This document shows positions 11,500 to 24,411 of a DNA stretch of 64,000 bases, one piece after another (the first letter of the stretch is position 1; each line of letters begins with the position of its first letter). The notes below the pieces were generated by a model. The model did no database searches, was not told the origin of the DNA, and worked only from the letters and a program-made list of their open reading frames with translations. Position numbers and translations under genes: made by a program. The stretch is from Hygrocybe punicea (taxonomy: Eukaryota; Basidiomycota; Agaricomycetes; Agaricales; Hygrophoraceae). The stretch covers positions 6,148,891 to 6,212,890 of the forward strand of contig OY744461.1 in NCBI GenBank assembly GCA_963556145.1, in the 5' to 3' direction.

Positions 11500-13321
11500 A
11501 TGCCATATAAGAAGGAACTTGGTTATGAACTTTGCATGCACATCTGCCCTGGTCGAAAATGCAACTCTCCAAAAACAAAATGTCTTTTGTGGAAGAAAGA
11601 AGGCAACTCCTGCCAAAGACATGCCGGATCTGCAAAGCAACATCCCAAATGCGTTTTGTCTGGAATCTGTCCGCAATCGGTATGTCTTGGTCGCAACATA
11701 CGTGAAAATTGGCAGGGTGTCCGCAATGTGACGGCCACCAAACTTGATCTCCTTCCATGCAAAACGATATCATCCAACTCTGAGATGGAAACATCATCTG
11801 ACTGTGAAATGGAACCGCCAACCACCATAAGCAACAATGAACGCCGTATAACCACATTAAGCAACAATGACGGCCGTGTTTTCAAAATCCTCTTTATCCT
11901 CGACCCGACCACACGTATCGCAAGCAAAGCCGCTGCCATTAACGATCTTGCATTCGTCACCACGACCATTTCCGACATTGAACTCGACACCATTTCCCAT
12001 CTTGATGGTTACGTCCATATCATCAAGTCATACAAGAGTCGCTATTCAGCATGTATTCAAGAATGGGTAATGTCTATTGTTTAATTTGTGGATTGTTGAT
12101 ACTGAAACACATTTTACAACAAACAGGTTTATATCGGTATGCAACTACATCATGAGGATGGAGCCTGGCACTTCAATGTCAAATACATATTTGGCCCGAG
12201 TTCCTTCACGCAATACTTCGCTATCAAGACAAAGGCGATACGTGGCAAAAGTTCGCATCGGCAGATTGTGTATTTGGTGGTGTGGATATGGGAATGTCAT
12301 ATATGTAAGTTTGACATCGCTTTAATTAATTCTGCTCCGTTTTCACTGCATTATACTGATGTCTTGACAGCGGTAACCAATACGGATTGACACTGGAAAA
12401 TGTGTCGATTTTCATGACTGGCATGGATGAACTCTGTCGAACGGTACACATCTGGCCACCTCCGAAGCAGATGAACATGGTCCATTCAAAATGGATACAA
12501 AATCAAAATTTGCTTCATGTCGCTTTAAACGTAATGCATACGATACGCCCGCAAGCAAAACTATTAAACGATGGTGACCAATTCCCACTGAATATTGTCT
12601 TGAAACAGACACACAGCGACACCGGTCATCACGTCCTATTACCTGGCAACCCCAAGTGAAATTGGGAATACATGCGTAATAACTGTGAAGTTCCAGGTTC
12701 ACGTTGGTTTGGGCAAATGTACATCGAACCACTGAGTAAGATGGGCGAATGGCGTGTGTTTCTAGTTGGTGGAAAGGTCATGTATATGGTGCACACCCTG
12801 TACAACAAAGAAAGCAAGTCTTGGAAGTGGGATATCGTCTCAAGTTTCTATACCTTGGATGAGTTAAAGTGAGTGCCCTTCATTTTCACTTGTCATATCA
12901 TATGCATGATTGTCTTACCTTTGTTAGAATATTTCAAACGCAGGGGACTCTATTGAAGACAGTCGCGTGCAATCCAGACAGGGGTGCCATTTCTATTCGA
13001 GAGCAAGGCAGAAACAAGTTCTTTGATTTTGTCCAAAAGACCTATGAAGGGCTTTATGCGATAGAGTCCAATATAGTTGGTGGAAAACCATCGATGAGTG
13101 TTTTTTGCCGTATGGACATATCGCTCATTGTGGATTCCAAAACGGATACTGTGTCCTATTTCGTGAACGAGGTGGAATGTTATCACACATGCAGCCTCTG
13201 GTCGAACATGAAGTCAGGTCCGAAGTCCGTTCGAGCACCCATTGGCTCATTGGCAGACACTTTTGCAGGGGTTTTTTATAAATGGTTGGTTGACATCAAA
13301 GGTCCATACTCATATTTGTAA
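11500..13321 (+). CDS. Unknown multi-exon gene, possibly decayed
   Basis: I do not recognise a named domain. Recognisable exons are 11500 to about 12068, 12127 to about 12302, about 12371-12868 and about 12945-13321. They are separated by short AT-rich introns with GT..AG borders, for example GTAATGTC...AACAG before 12127. The N-terminus has Cys-rich text (CPGRKCNSPKTKC, CQRHAG) that could bind metal. The C-terminal exon (GKPSMSVFCRMDISLI, YFVNEVECYHTCSLW) has the feel of a conserved, unnamed agaric family, from memory only. A TGA at 12657-12659 interrupts an otherwise continuous exon, so this copy may be a pseudogene or have another intron. It ends 87 bases before the stop of the opposing gene, so the two are convergent. 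Confidence 0.5.
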
Positions 13322-13409
13322 TATTATCTGTACAGTCAATGGAACGGTTCGCTTTTATTCACAAGACAGACATAAGATACAAAAATATAAATGATGCTAA
13401 GTGAAGCAA

Positions 13410-15442
13410 TCATTTCGGCACTCCCAAGACCATGACCCATTGCACATTGAGTGAAATGCTCTTCATCATGTCATCTACACGCTTGAATGTATTGATGGTA
13501 TGTCCAACAATGACACAGGATCCTGCAGGGATATTGTGTGGGAAGATGGGTAGTTGCTGGAGCGATATGAGAGTAGACGTGAAGTCCGCTTTGACTTTGC
13601 GTGCATCATAGATGGGCACTGACAACACATACTTAAGATATCATTTTATATTAGACGACCGGATGCTTACCAATATCGTAAAATGATAGAGTGGCCTTAT
13701 GATAAGATGGAGTGGGTCGACGAGTGAATGGACTAAGTTGTACATTTTTGGATGTCGATGCCTCTATGAAAATCAATTAAAAATTACAACTAGAAAAGAT
13801 CAATGGACATACTGGGAGATGTATCCATTCCACTTGCTGTGGTCGTTGAGAAGGACACATAGTCCTTATACAGTTGGGCCCGAAATTTGGACTCGTGAAT
13901 CACCATTCCAATAGCACTGACATATCGCTCCCATTCTCCTGAGCACCCTGTATAACCTTGACCGGCTTTGTATTGCCACCAATCTTGGGCTCATCGAGAA
14001 AGCAGGACTCCACTATGATGACCGAAGTAAAGATCGTCGGCATTCCACCTTCAACTGCATGAAAGAAGTTGCGACCGAATGCACCAGTGGAGATATGGGC
14101 AGGGTTATCATGAGAGAGATTAGAGTACCTCCCAGATCTAGCCAAGGTAATGGCGGAAAGCAATAACCTATATTATATCAAATGAATTGACTGGATCAAC
14201 CTCAAATTGTCGTTGAAATAACATACTTTCTGTTGATCTTGTAGATGTCAGTGATAATATCACTGAACTGTGGGTTGCCATTTCCAATTGCACTGGACCA
14301 AGATACCATTGCTGCTGCCCTATATAGTGATGAGTAAATGACAAGGGTATGACTGCAATGGCATACTTGATGTTGACGCAGTCTTGGTAGGTGTCAACAA
14401 CTTGAAGATCCCTCGTGCCAATATCGGACTCATCAACGATCGGAGATGGTAAACTAGATTCACGACATCTACATCAAACACCACGGTGTAATAACATCCA
14501 ACACACCTGGTGACCTGCGTCAGCGCATAGGTCAGATCTCCTTCATCGCCACTGGAGCCTTTATCATTGTCGGTATCATCGAGCATGATGGCCTTCGTGG
14601 ACTTGGACTTCTTGGATGGAGTATTAGACACACTATTACGATTAATGAATGAGAATATTCATATCCGCACGTAAAATACACACAAAATTGGCTTATCGGG
14701 GTTCTTCATTAAGGCTACTTTGCGACGATGCCTAAACAGTCAAACAATTTGTTTGAACAAATGGATGTGTCTATGATAACAACAACTCACTTAGAACCAT
14801 AATCCTCTTCCTCTTCCTCCTCTTCCTCACCGTCTCATGATTGATTAGATGCAGCTTTTAATTTCTTGGAGGGGGAAGGCGTTTTACTATGTATAACTTG
14901 TCAATAATGAAACAACACCTATGAGAAATATTTACACAGCATCGTCATTGTCTGTGACATTGGGAGATGACATTTGACGCTTCTTCCCACTGTAACAAAT
15001 TGGTATCATGTTAGATATGTTTGCGATTGAAACACTAACATGGCTTTAATGTTGCAGAGCTTGACAGAATGCCTAGGATATCAATATTTGTTAACTCATG
15101 TCAAATGACAAATGATGTGTGATTATATAGATACCTTGTGAGTGTTGACGGTGCCATTACACTGCCTGTGCTTTGAATACTGATGGCATCATCACTAGCA
15201 TCAGACGAAGCCACACTGTCAATTGGTCAAAAGTAGATAACGATTAAAATGATGACACATACATATCATCATCAGCCCAAGTCTTGATGACCTTCTTTCG
15301 CTTCTCGATTGTTGCAGAAGGCCGTCTTTAGTGCATGTAATAGAAACTTCAGTAATACTGAGTAAAATAGGTAAACATACATGGTGGCCTTGGGTTTTGC
15401 TTTTGAGTTTGATTTCATGGCAGTGGACTTCTTGGGAGGCAT
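13410..15442 (-). CDS. Unknown many-exon gene with charged N-terminus
   Basis: It likely starts at the ATG at 15442 (MPPKKSTAMKSNSKAKPK) and ends near 13410. Many very short exons follow: DDAISIQSTGSVMAPS near 15180, a poly-Glu exon near 14810, SKKSKSTKAIMLDD near 14600, GAFGRNFFHAVEGGMP near 14070, and a last exon with IPAGSCVIVGHTINTF and ISLNVQWVMVLGVPK. The charged, Ser/Lys-rich first half looks disordered; the second half looks like a compact beta-rich domain. No function can be given. The exon joins are my reading of GT..AG borders and some are uncertain. It is convergent with the gene at 11500-13321. Confidence 0.5.
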
Positions 15443-15499
15443 TGGAGAGCGGTCAAAGTTGATGGAATAGTGGATGTCATCTCCACTCACGCTTTAAAT

Positions 15500-16379
15500 C
15501 ACTCGAAAACAATAAGATATAAATTTAAGATGAATCGGTGGATCCAAAATTTCAACAATAACATCAGAGGATCCACCATTGGCACATGCTCATATACCAA
15601 ATGAGGCGTCTTGGGCCATGTACTCTATGCAAAGTGCAGAGGTATGCATGAAAAACCGATGACTGTCCACATGATATTCACCACAAATTTATACTGGTAG
15701 GTTTCATGAATTGTTGACAAGCTCAATTAAAGTTGAGAATGGAGACTAAACAAAAAGGGGTATTCATGAAACAAAATTGCATAATGCCAAATTAAGCAAC
15801 ATGGGGTATACTAACAGATATTGATGAATAATGGATAGGGGTTAATTCCAATGCTGTGCATACATATCCTGTGATGCAGAATTAATGCGGAAAAGCTGGA
15901 GTACATGCTTGACTATACCATATCCAAACCAGGCAGCTGACAACAAACATTATATGCGGCATTTGAAAGAAATGGAAAGGATCCGTATTATGCAAAATGA
16001 CACAAACTTCAATATTCAAGAATGCAAAACAAAAACAAAAAACAAAACAAATCCTGAAAAGCTAACATCACATGGACATCAAAAGCCAATATAGATATGA
16101 TCGGTGTGAGGATGATGGCCAAAGATATAATCCATGAAGTGGACGGAATTGTGCCATGCAATATACATCTCACCACTGCTTTGTACGTGATGGACAACTA
16201 TTACAACTTCAAGGGTGCATGTTAGCAATATCCACTATATATATACTGGCTAGTATTTGACACCGAATTGACAGCTGAACATCTACAGGAAGTCATATCT
16301 GCATGCTTAGACGATGATGAAAGTCAGCTTGTGAAGACCACAAACATAAGTCATTGGATTTGAAAAGGTATATCATATT
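15500..16379. other. No clear gene; possible upstream exons of the following gene
   Basis: Short frames only. A peptide such as NNKHYMRHLKEMERI-like text near 15940 could be part of the gene whose clear exons begin near 16380, but I could not join it convincingly. Confidence 0.3.
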
Positions 16380-17373
16380 GACTGCATTGCCAGATTTCAA
16401 ATGTCAATATTGTGCATGTCAACTCTCCAAATTGCTGGAAGTTTACACTTCCAACCAATGATGAATCTGAACATCAAGAATTGGTATCAAGTTTGCAAGC
16501 GATTTTGGTGGCAAAAGATCTTCCACCCATAACAACCAGGTATGTGCTAAATTCATATTAATTCCTTGAATACCATTCTGATAAACCACTGTAATAGTCA
16601 ACCGGAACGCCGAACGCCCTTCATACGTCAAAGCATAGTCGCAACTGGCCTTGATACAATGAGCTTTCAATCCTATATCGATAACCTTCGGATTCTGCAC
16701 CAGAAACTGGCTCGTCAATTTCCTGACAAAGCAATGCAGGCTTTTACGCCTTCTACATACATGGATTACATGGCACTCGCAATAGGAACCTGATATTTCA
16801 CTGATCGCCGACACGACAACTCTTCCCCTCACATTCCATTCAAGCATGCCATCGATCCAAAAGGCATATTAACCTCACTTGCGAATTCCCACTACTTTCA
16901 TGGCTAGGACAATTGCGTACTTTATTACAAGTTGAAGTCTGATAGAAATCGACATTGGTGAGTGACGATGAATTGGAATCATATCCCTACTGATGGAAAT
17001 ATTCATTAGCTTCATTCCAACAAACCCAACTTGCTTTAGAATCGGTGATATAGTGGAGGTTCAGTTTACAATATTGGCAGTTCCGGTAAAGAAGGATAAA
17101 TTCAAGATGATTCTGAATCTATGGTCATTGGCACTGGTAGACAGTGACTTCACAGAGGTAACACTTCAATACATCAAGAATTAAATGAATACTGATGTAT
17201 ATTCTCAGGAAGCAACTACTACGATTCGCAACAAGACAGCTTTGCCTACACCAACTACACAGCCCAGAATAGCCATCAAACGACATGTTGGTTATGTGGA
17301 AGAGGGTAATGATGCAGAGGGTGTTGTGGAAACAAGGCGATGCTTCTATAATATGAATATAGACCGATGCTAA
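16380..17373 (+). CDS. Unknown fungal gene, clear 3' exons, probably degraded
   Basis: The best supported part is an exon at about 17003-17157 (CFRIGDIVEVQFTILAVPV, NLWSLALVDSDFTE). A 53-base intron with GTAACA and TCTCAG borders joins it to a last exon with RIAIKRHVGYVEEGND, ending at the TAA at 17371-17373. Upstream, pieces at about 16440-16545 (NDESEHQELVSSLQAILVA) and 16598-16793 (MDYMALAIGT) appear to belong to the same gene, but frame joins are not clean. The phrase GDIVEVQ...VPVK resembles a widespread unnamed agaric protein family, from memory. No function can be assigned. Confidence 0.45.
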
Positions 17374-19723
17374 TGTATAATATTGTATGTACTCAAACTG
17401 TTGATATGTTACAGCTGTTTTGCCATCTAATGGCAGCAACTGCACTGTTTTGAATCAATTGAGAAATTCGGACTTGGTAGAATTTTGGGTGCTGTGTTTT
17501 GTATCTTATGAAATACTATTTGGATTAAGATGTTATACAGGGAAAGTTGTACTATGTTTGAGGACTATCTACACCTATAATTACATTTGGACAATATTTA
17601 GGATATAGTGAGTTGTTGATGAAATAAAAGGTAGACCAGTACTTTTTGACACCCAAAATGATACTGTCAAATTATGACATCAAAAGAGCTCATATGAAGA
17701 AGACTGGAGGGAGAAAGTTGTTCATCTTTTCAAGGCCTAGAAGTACATATACCATATTCTTCTCTATTTTTGTCCTTTGAGCCATCATTGCATCTGTACT
17801 ATGTTTGTCTGTCATTAGGCTCGAAATACAACCTGAATCACAAACTGTATAACCATCTTGATCCAAACAGTATTTCATGAGATACAGAACACAGCACTCA
17901 AAATTCTACCAAGTCCAAATTTCTCAATTGATTCCAAAAGGTGCAGTTACTGCCATCAGATAGTAAAACGACAGTAAACTATTGAAAGTTGTAAATCACG
18001 ATGATACATGGAACCATTCTGAATACATCGATTTACTATGAAATGTGTCTTCTATATACTGTAATTGAAATTTGGCTATTGATTCAGGCATCAAGCATTG
18101 ATGACACATATGTGACATGTCCTGATATTGTATTCTTCAATCATTGTTACTGTGACTCTGCAATTTGAGGATCCACAATATGCAAGAGGTGTACCTTTTT
18201 GCTGAAAAGATGAGAATGAGCTATTGAAAATTCATTATCTACCTCTAATCCAGATGTAATGTTTGCATATTCTCTTGATAGCTAACTATATCCAATGTTC
18301 AATGTGTACTGATCATATATGACAATAGTAAACTGAACATATTGACTGAACACATTGACCGAACACACCGAACATGTTCAATATGTTTGGTTTGTGGTCC
18401 ATGAAACTGAATTACAATTCATTGTGCAAATTCAATCAAACTACCTTTACTTCTCATATGTGATGCATAACCTTTTGTTCAAAGACATGTCATATTAACT
18501 GGACGAAATCTACAGGTGCAACAAGCATATTTACTCCTTTATATCTAAATTGATGACGAAATTCACTGCTGTACTAAGAAGCCTATGTTGCTATGTTCCT
18601 GCATTGATACCATTGGATTGTATCTTGGCCCAACTTTCACTTCTTCCCATCCTGCCATAAATATGATGCTTTGCTATTTAATAATTGCTTTCCCATCATA
18701 TTAGTTTGTTCTGGCATGATTGGAGCTTCTCTTGAACTAATTATGTTCCTTGTCCTTTTGTCTTGATCTCGAATCATTATGCAGTTGACTGCATTTATTG
18801 TACTATTTTCATATCCTTTGATGAAACATCAACAAATTATACACCTCACCCTTATGAGCCCATTCAATGAATACTTTGAAACAGCATCTGGGGTACAATG
18901 TGTGAACTCCATAGTTTCTCAATGTTGATAGTTCTGCTTGCACTTTCTCTGCTTCAATATGGGATGTCAAATGTGGCACATAATGCACATCCAACAACTG
19001 TCCAGACTTTTATTTCTGCTATTATTTGTGCAATTGCAATGCCCCGAATTCAGGTAGGGACATCTGCAAAACACTTTGTGCCGAAAAATGATGAACCGGC
19101 CAGTTAAACCAGTGTTCAACCTGTTCCTTGTAATTCCAATGTACATAGCTATTATATGTATCTGTAGACAAAGTTATCATATCTGGTTCATTCAGTCTAT
19201 ATTGCACTGGCAATTCCTCAGAATACAGCAGGGATACTAGTTGGACAATACAGAACTCTCAGTACTATTCAAACAGGTTTTCAACTCATCCATATGTCAT
19301 AATGTGCACATTACATTAACAAAGAATTCGATTATTGTCATGAAGTCGGCTTAGCAGTGGACTACCCTTTCCCGACTTGATACCTTTGATCTGGTGACCT
19401 TATTGTTCTTGCTCATTTGAGACAACAAATTCTCACAGTTACAAAGTCAGCAGTCACATGGTTTCAAATTTATTCACAGGGCTTCAAAATTGTTCCCACA
19501 GTTTGCAACAATTGTTCCCATGGCTTGGCAAATTAGAGTGTGACCCTGAGTTGAAAAACCCACTGTATAGAACGATTCCCTTATAGGGACTCGTAATCAT
19601 GCCAATGCCTTAAATACAGGAGAACGCATTTCACCCCTACCTCCCTCCAAGGATCCCAGATCCCCATTCAGTGTTAGATCAGGCCCATTATATCCAGAAT
19701 CCAATCTACTCACTCAGCTTCAC
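17374..19723. other. No gene seen; short palindromic relic at 18340-18400
   Basis: AT-rich sequence with only short frames. Near 18340-18400 the words GAACATATTGACTGAACACATTGACCG and ACCGAACATGTTC echo the array at 10690-11260. The leader or lost 5' LTR of the downstream retroelement may lie in 19300-19720, but no matching 3' LTR was found. Confidence 0.4.
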
Positions 19724-20299
19724 ATGGAAGCACCTCCTGTTTGCCCTCAATCACCCATTCAAGTGTATTCCTTCACCATCTCCAATGCTGGCTCCTCTCA
19801 TCAGAACTTAGCTGCTGCAAGAATCTTAACAGCTGAGCCAGACCACATGTCTACATTTGATGTTCACATTAGTTTCCTCAAAGCTATTAGAGGATCCCTG
19901 GTTGAAGGCATTCACAGAATTGGATTCAAGCTAGCCACCCCTGACTGGAGGGCCCTTATCAATGAAAGGCCTTCAAATGACCCAGTCCGCTATTATTTTA
20001 ACCACAAGTGCTTACTATTTCGGTTTCTGGAAGAAGGAGTTTCTGAAGGACTACCTGAACCTGTAACAGAGCATTTTAGGCCCCTTCACTTTACAGAGTC
20101 CAACCCTCTCTTTGAAGAAGAAGAAATCACCTTCCTCAAAAATTCCTCCATCATCTTTCGCTCCAATCGCCACATGTTACTCTCTGATGCTATCAATGCA
20201 GTCTTGGATATGCACTTTCACCGCCCTGAAGCAGTGGCAGATTTGCTTAAGGAAGGATATTTTGACCCTCCCAAATATCTCAAGTCCACAATTACTTAG
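19724..20299 (+). CDS. First frame of the retroelement (gag position), 191 residues
   Basis: Starts at an ATG about 70 bases after a Pro-poor leader and ends with TAG at 20297-20299. No zinc knuckle is seen and no known domain is recognised. It is mostly helical-looking with acidic patches (NPLFEEEEITFLKN). Position before the RT frame suggests a structural gag-like or accessory role; this is inference. A different frame (about 20300-20720) then carries acidic text leading to the pol frame. A spliced join through an intron ending TTTTCACAG at 20417 is possible. Confidence 0.5.
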   Translation: MEAPPVCPQSPIQVYSFTISNAGSSHQNLAAARILTAEPDHMSTFDVHISFLKAIRGSLVEGIHRIGFKLATPDWRALINERPSNDPVRYYFNHKCLLFRFLEEGVSEGLPEPVTEHFRPLHFTESNPLFEEEEITFLKNSSIIFRSNRHMLLSDAINAVLDMHFHRPEAVADLLKEGYFDPPKYLKSTIT

Positions 20300-20399
20300 T
20301 GATTTGTTCACTCTTGTAACAATATTTTTACCCCTATGTCAAACCTCTCTTCTTTATATCTGTCTGTACTACATTTTATTACTTGATGTGATAGTGTAT

Positions 20400-22853
20400 A
20401 AGTTTATATTTTCACAGACTATTCAGGATTTGACATCCTTAGCTAGCTCTAGTATACCTGTGTACAAACAAACTGAACTGACAAATATAAGTTCTGTCAG
20501 ACTGTATGAAGAGGACCCTCAAAATTCTAAGCATGAAGATAAGCCACTAGAGCAATTTAGTGTATATTATGAGACTATTAAGGATAGCCAAGAAACAACT
20601 ATGCCTATTTTTGTCTACCCAGAAGATGAAGACAATCAGGAGTACAATCTTAATGAAGTACCAAATAAGCAAGAAAGTGACTCAGAAGAAGCAGACTATT
20701 ACTACATTATAGGAGAATGAACTTTAATATGTGAAGAAGGAGACATTCTCATACTCCCTTGTGAAGAAATAGACAGTCAAGGATACCCATTAACACTCAC
20801 AGCTTACAAAAGAGTGGACAAGAAGATAAATCCTGTCCCTGGAACCTTTCCAGAAGATGCACGTGTTACAAGGAAATTTCCCTATGACCCTCTTTCCACA
20901 TCACCACCACTTCCTATGATACCACCAGACTTCATACCTACAGAGAAGCTTACATCTGAATGTCTAAAGATACTCAAGATAAACAATGATGGATTTCTTT
21001 GGCCAGAAGAAGAAAGATTATTTACTCACCTCTTGTCACTTGACCAAGAGGCTATTGGCTTTGAAGATACTGAAAGAGGCACACTTAAGGAATCTTACTT
21101 TTCACCATACATCATCCCTACTGTCCCACATTTACCCTGGGCATTTCGAAATATTCCTATCCCACCAGGACTTAGAGAAAAAGTCATGGATGTTTTGAAG
21201 AGAAAAATAGATGCTGGTGTATATGAGCCAAGTCAATCCTCTTATAGGTCAAGATGGTTTTGTGTAAGCAAACAGGATGGAAAACTTTGTATATTCCATG
21301 ATTTGCAACCTCTCAATGCAGTTACAATACGTGATGCAGGCCTTCCTCCAATACTAGATGAATTTGTAGAACCTTTCGCTGGTCGCCAATGTTATACAGT
21401 CTTCGATTTGCTATGGGGATTTGATGCTAGGAAAGTACATCCTACATCTCGTGACCTCACTGCATTCATGACACCACTGGGATTACTTCGTCTCACATCA
21501 CTCCCCACTGGATTTACAAATTCACCTGCAGAGTTTCAATGTTGTATGTGTTTCATCCTTCAAGATGAAATCCCTCATACTGCAGATAGCTTCATTGATG
21601 ATTTACCTATAAAAGGACCTCCATCCATTTATCCTGATCAAGATGGAAGACCAGAAGTCTTGCCAGATAATCCAGGAATCAGAAGGTTTATTTGGGAGCA
21701 TGCTCAAGATGTACATCACATTATGCATCACCTTGCTTGTGCAGAAATGACAATATCAGCTAAGAAGACACAACTTTGCCGCTCAAGTGTTGTGATCGTA
21801 GGATAGAAATGCACTCCAGAAGGACGTTGTCCTGATGATAGTAGAGTACAAAAGGTTTTGGACTGGCCCCCACTCAAGACACCCAAGGATGTTAGAGGCT
21901 TCCTAGGTCTCTGTGGAACAGTTCGCATTTGGATAGAAAATTATTCTGCACTAGCCAAGCCACTATCAGAGTTATTCCATAAAGGAGCAGAGTTTATATG
22001 GGATGAAAGAAGACAAGCAGCTTTCCAGGCATTGAAAGAGAAGGTTTCTTCAGCACCTGCACTTCGCTCTATTGATTATACATCAGATAGACCCACATAT
22101 TTATCAGTAGACAGTAGCCATATTGCTGCAGGTTTTATTTTATCACAGGAAGATGAAGATGGAAATCGTCGCCCTGCCAGATATGGTTCAATACCAATGA
22201 GTGAAAGAGAATCCAGATATTCACAGCCAAAACTGGAGTTATATGAACTATACCGCGCATTACGCCACTGGAGACTGTATTTAATAGGAATAAAGAATCT
22301 TCATATAGAGGTAGATGTCAAGTTTATAAAAGGCATGCTCAATGAACCAGATTTACAGCCCAATGCTGCCATAAACAGATGGATTCAAGGAATTTTATTA
22401 TTTGACTTCAAGCTTATTCATGTTCCTGCAACCCAGTTTAGAGGACCAGATGCACTCTCTCGAAGAAAGCCTGCAGATAATGAAGAAATTGAAGAGCATG
22501 ATGATTCATGGCTAGATGATATTGCCTTGCTTGTTCATGTTCCTGATCCACATGAAATAAGAAGATTTAGCTTCACTGTCCCTACCAAATTGCCATACAA
22601 GGCTACCACACTCCCTTCAAATAATGAAATTAAATTACAACAGGACAAGATGCTCATTCAAGTAAAACATTTTTTATCCACATTGGAAATGCCTTCAACA
22701 GATACCTTGCAGGCAAGAAGAAGATTTCTGAAGAAAACTGGACAATTTTATTTAAAAGATAATAAACCGTTTAGGAGAAATGGCCAGAAAATGCCTTCAC
22801 TAGTAATTATGAATGCAAAAAAAGAGAATTTCCATTCTCACTCAAGCCCATGA
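20400..22853 (+). pseudogene. Pol frame, RT and RNase H part (two stop codons)
   Basis: Reverse transcriptase and RNase H of a Ty3-like element. One frame runs from about 20400, interrupted by TGA at 20718-20720 and TAG at 21804-21806. RT blocks: RSRWFCVSKQDGKL, then YTVFDLLWGFDARKV, then LPTGFTNSPAEFQ. The catalytic box reads FIDDL where Ty3 enzymes usually have YLDD or YVDD, so the two Asp are kept. The thumb motif TPKDVRGFLGLCGTVRIWI follows, and RNase H begins near YLSVDSSHIAAGFILS. Only a short acidic stretch precedes RT, and no clear D-S/T-G protease motif was found. The frame is lost near a run of seven A at about 22817-22823, so this copy is dead. Confidence 0.85.
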
Positions 22854-24411
22854 AAACCTAGGTCATAAAGGAGAACAAGCTGTGTTTGACTTAGTCAAAC
22901 TTCAATTTTTTTGGCCCCATCTCAGAGCAGATGTCCATTACCACATTTCATCATGTTATCAGTGTCAAATTAGGAGCTTGAAGAAAATCGAAATTTCCCC
23001 TACAATTTCTACTCCTACAGCAATTTTTCAAAAGGTATACATTGATGTGATGTTTATGCCACCTTCAGGAGGCTACCATTTCATTGTAGCAGCACGTGAT
23101 GATTTATCAGGAGCAACTGAAGTAAAAGCTCTAAGATCAAACAATTCACACAACTTAGCAAAGTTTTTCTGGGAACAGATCTATTGTCGCTATGGTGCCA
23201 TTGAACATGTAGTTACCGATAATGGAGGAAAAGTCAAAGGAGCATTTGAGTCTCTGCTTAGAAGACTGGGAATTCCTCAAGTTCACATATCACCCTACAA
23301 TAAGCATGCAAATGGTGTAGTGGAAAGAGAACATTTTACTCTACATGAAGCCATAGTCAAGTCTTGTGAAAAAGATAAGACTGGGAAAATCAAGAATTGG
23401 CACAAGCATGTAGAGTTAGCATCATTTGCAGACCGAATTACAGTCAGCAGTGTTACTGGATACTCACCATATTATCTACTCCATGGCACCCATCCTATAC
23501 TTCCCTTTGACCTAACAGAAGCCACATTTATGGTTGAAGGTTTTCGCTCAGGACTTTCTACATCAGATTTGTTAGCACTCCGCATACGTCAGCTTGGAAG
23601 ACATCAAGAAGATATTGATAAAGCAGCAGCTGTGCTTAAGCAGGCTCACTTCATATCTAAATTGCAATTTGATCAGAGATTTCATAAACAATTGCAAACA
23701 TGTGATTATCAGCCAGGAGAACTAGTTCTAGTATATAATAGTCATTTGGAGATGACTATAGGAAAATTCAAGACAGACCCTCATTACCTTGGCCCATATG
23801 AGGTTGTCAGACAAACAAGAAGAGGAACTTATGTTTTAAAAGAATTAGATGGTGCTGTGCATGCTGAGCATTATGCAGCATTTTGGATTTTGCCATACAT
23901 TTATCAGACTGACCCTATCCTTTATGAGATAGCAGACCAGGAAGATGAAGCTGCTAAACTAGAGGATTGCTCAGTAAATCAGTTAATACCTCTTGGATCA
24001 GGAGACATCACAGATATTATTCTTGCCATCAAGCCAGAATTTGCTGCACACATTGCATCACGCGCAAAGAATTTTGAATTTAGAAAATATTGAGTTCCAG
24101 CCACTGTCTGTCACATGTGGCTTTATGAAACAATGCCAATCAGTTCCATTACAGGTGTTGTTACAGTTGGTTCAGTAAAAGTACCAGGAGAAGTCAATGA
24201 TCCCTCAGGTCTTGGCAATGAAGACTTTGATGCAGGTTTAAAGTTGTCAAAATATGGTTATCCTATATATCATCTTCATCAGTTAGCAGTACCACTATCC
24301 GCAGATCTACTCCAGAAGAGATACAATACTATTATTCCTCACCGCTATTGTATAGCCCCACACTCATTCATTCAAGATTTTCCTTTTTCTGCATTGATTC
24401 TCATATTCTAG
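22813..24411 (+). pseudogene. Integrase with GPY/F and ASCH-like C-terminal domain (one stop)
   Basis: The integrase zinc finger (H-x-H...C-x2-C: ENLGHKGEQAV, CYQCQIRS) is followed by the DDE core: IDVMFMP, then VVTDNGGKVKG, then a Glu in GVVEREH. A GPY/F module (YLGPYEVVRQTRRGTYVL) is next. After an acidic linker the text ILAIKPEFAAHIASR-AKNFEFRKY carries the ASCH signature K-x-x-E-x-R. TGA at 24091-24093 interrupts it, and the same frame then continues WLYETMPISSITGVVTVG, PGEVNDPSGLGNEDFDAG and SKYGYPIY to 24411. ASCH is a PUA-like fold linked with RNA or modified-base recognition. It replaces the chromodomain seen in other Ty3 integrases. The frame is +1 relative to the RT part. Confidence 0.75.

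Larger units (their letters stand above)
19724..24411 (+). mobile_element. Degraded Ty3-like retroelement with C-terminal ASCH/PUA-like domain
   Basis: An ordered set of a first frame (gag-like by position), RT, RNase H, integrase and a final ASCH-like domain, all on the plus strand, with about four breaks. I could not find direct repeats at the two sides, so LTRs are lost, too diverged, or absent. It is unlike the 36-43 kb chromovirus in sequence and in having no chromodomain. It sits between gene-poor flanks. Confidence 0.8.
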
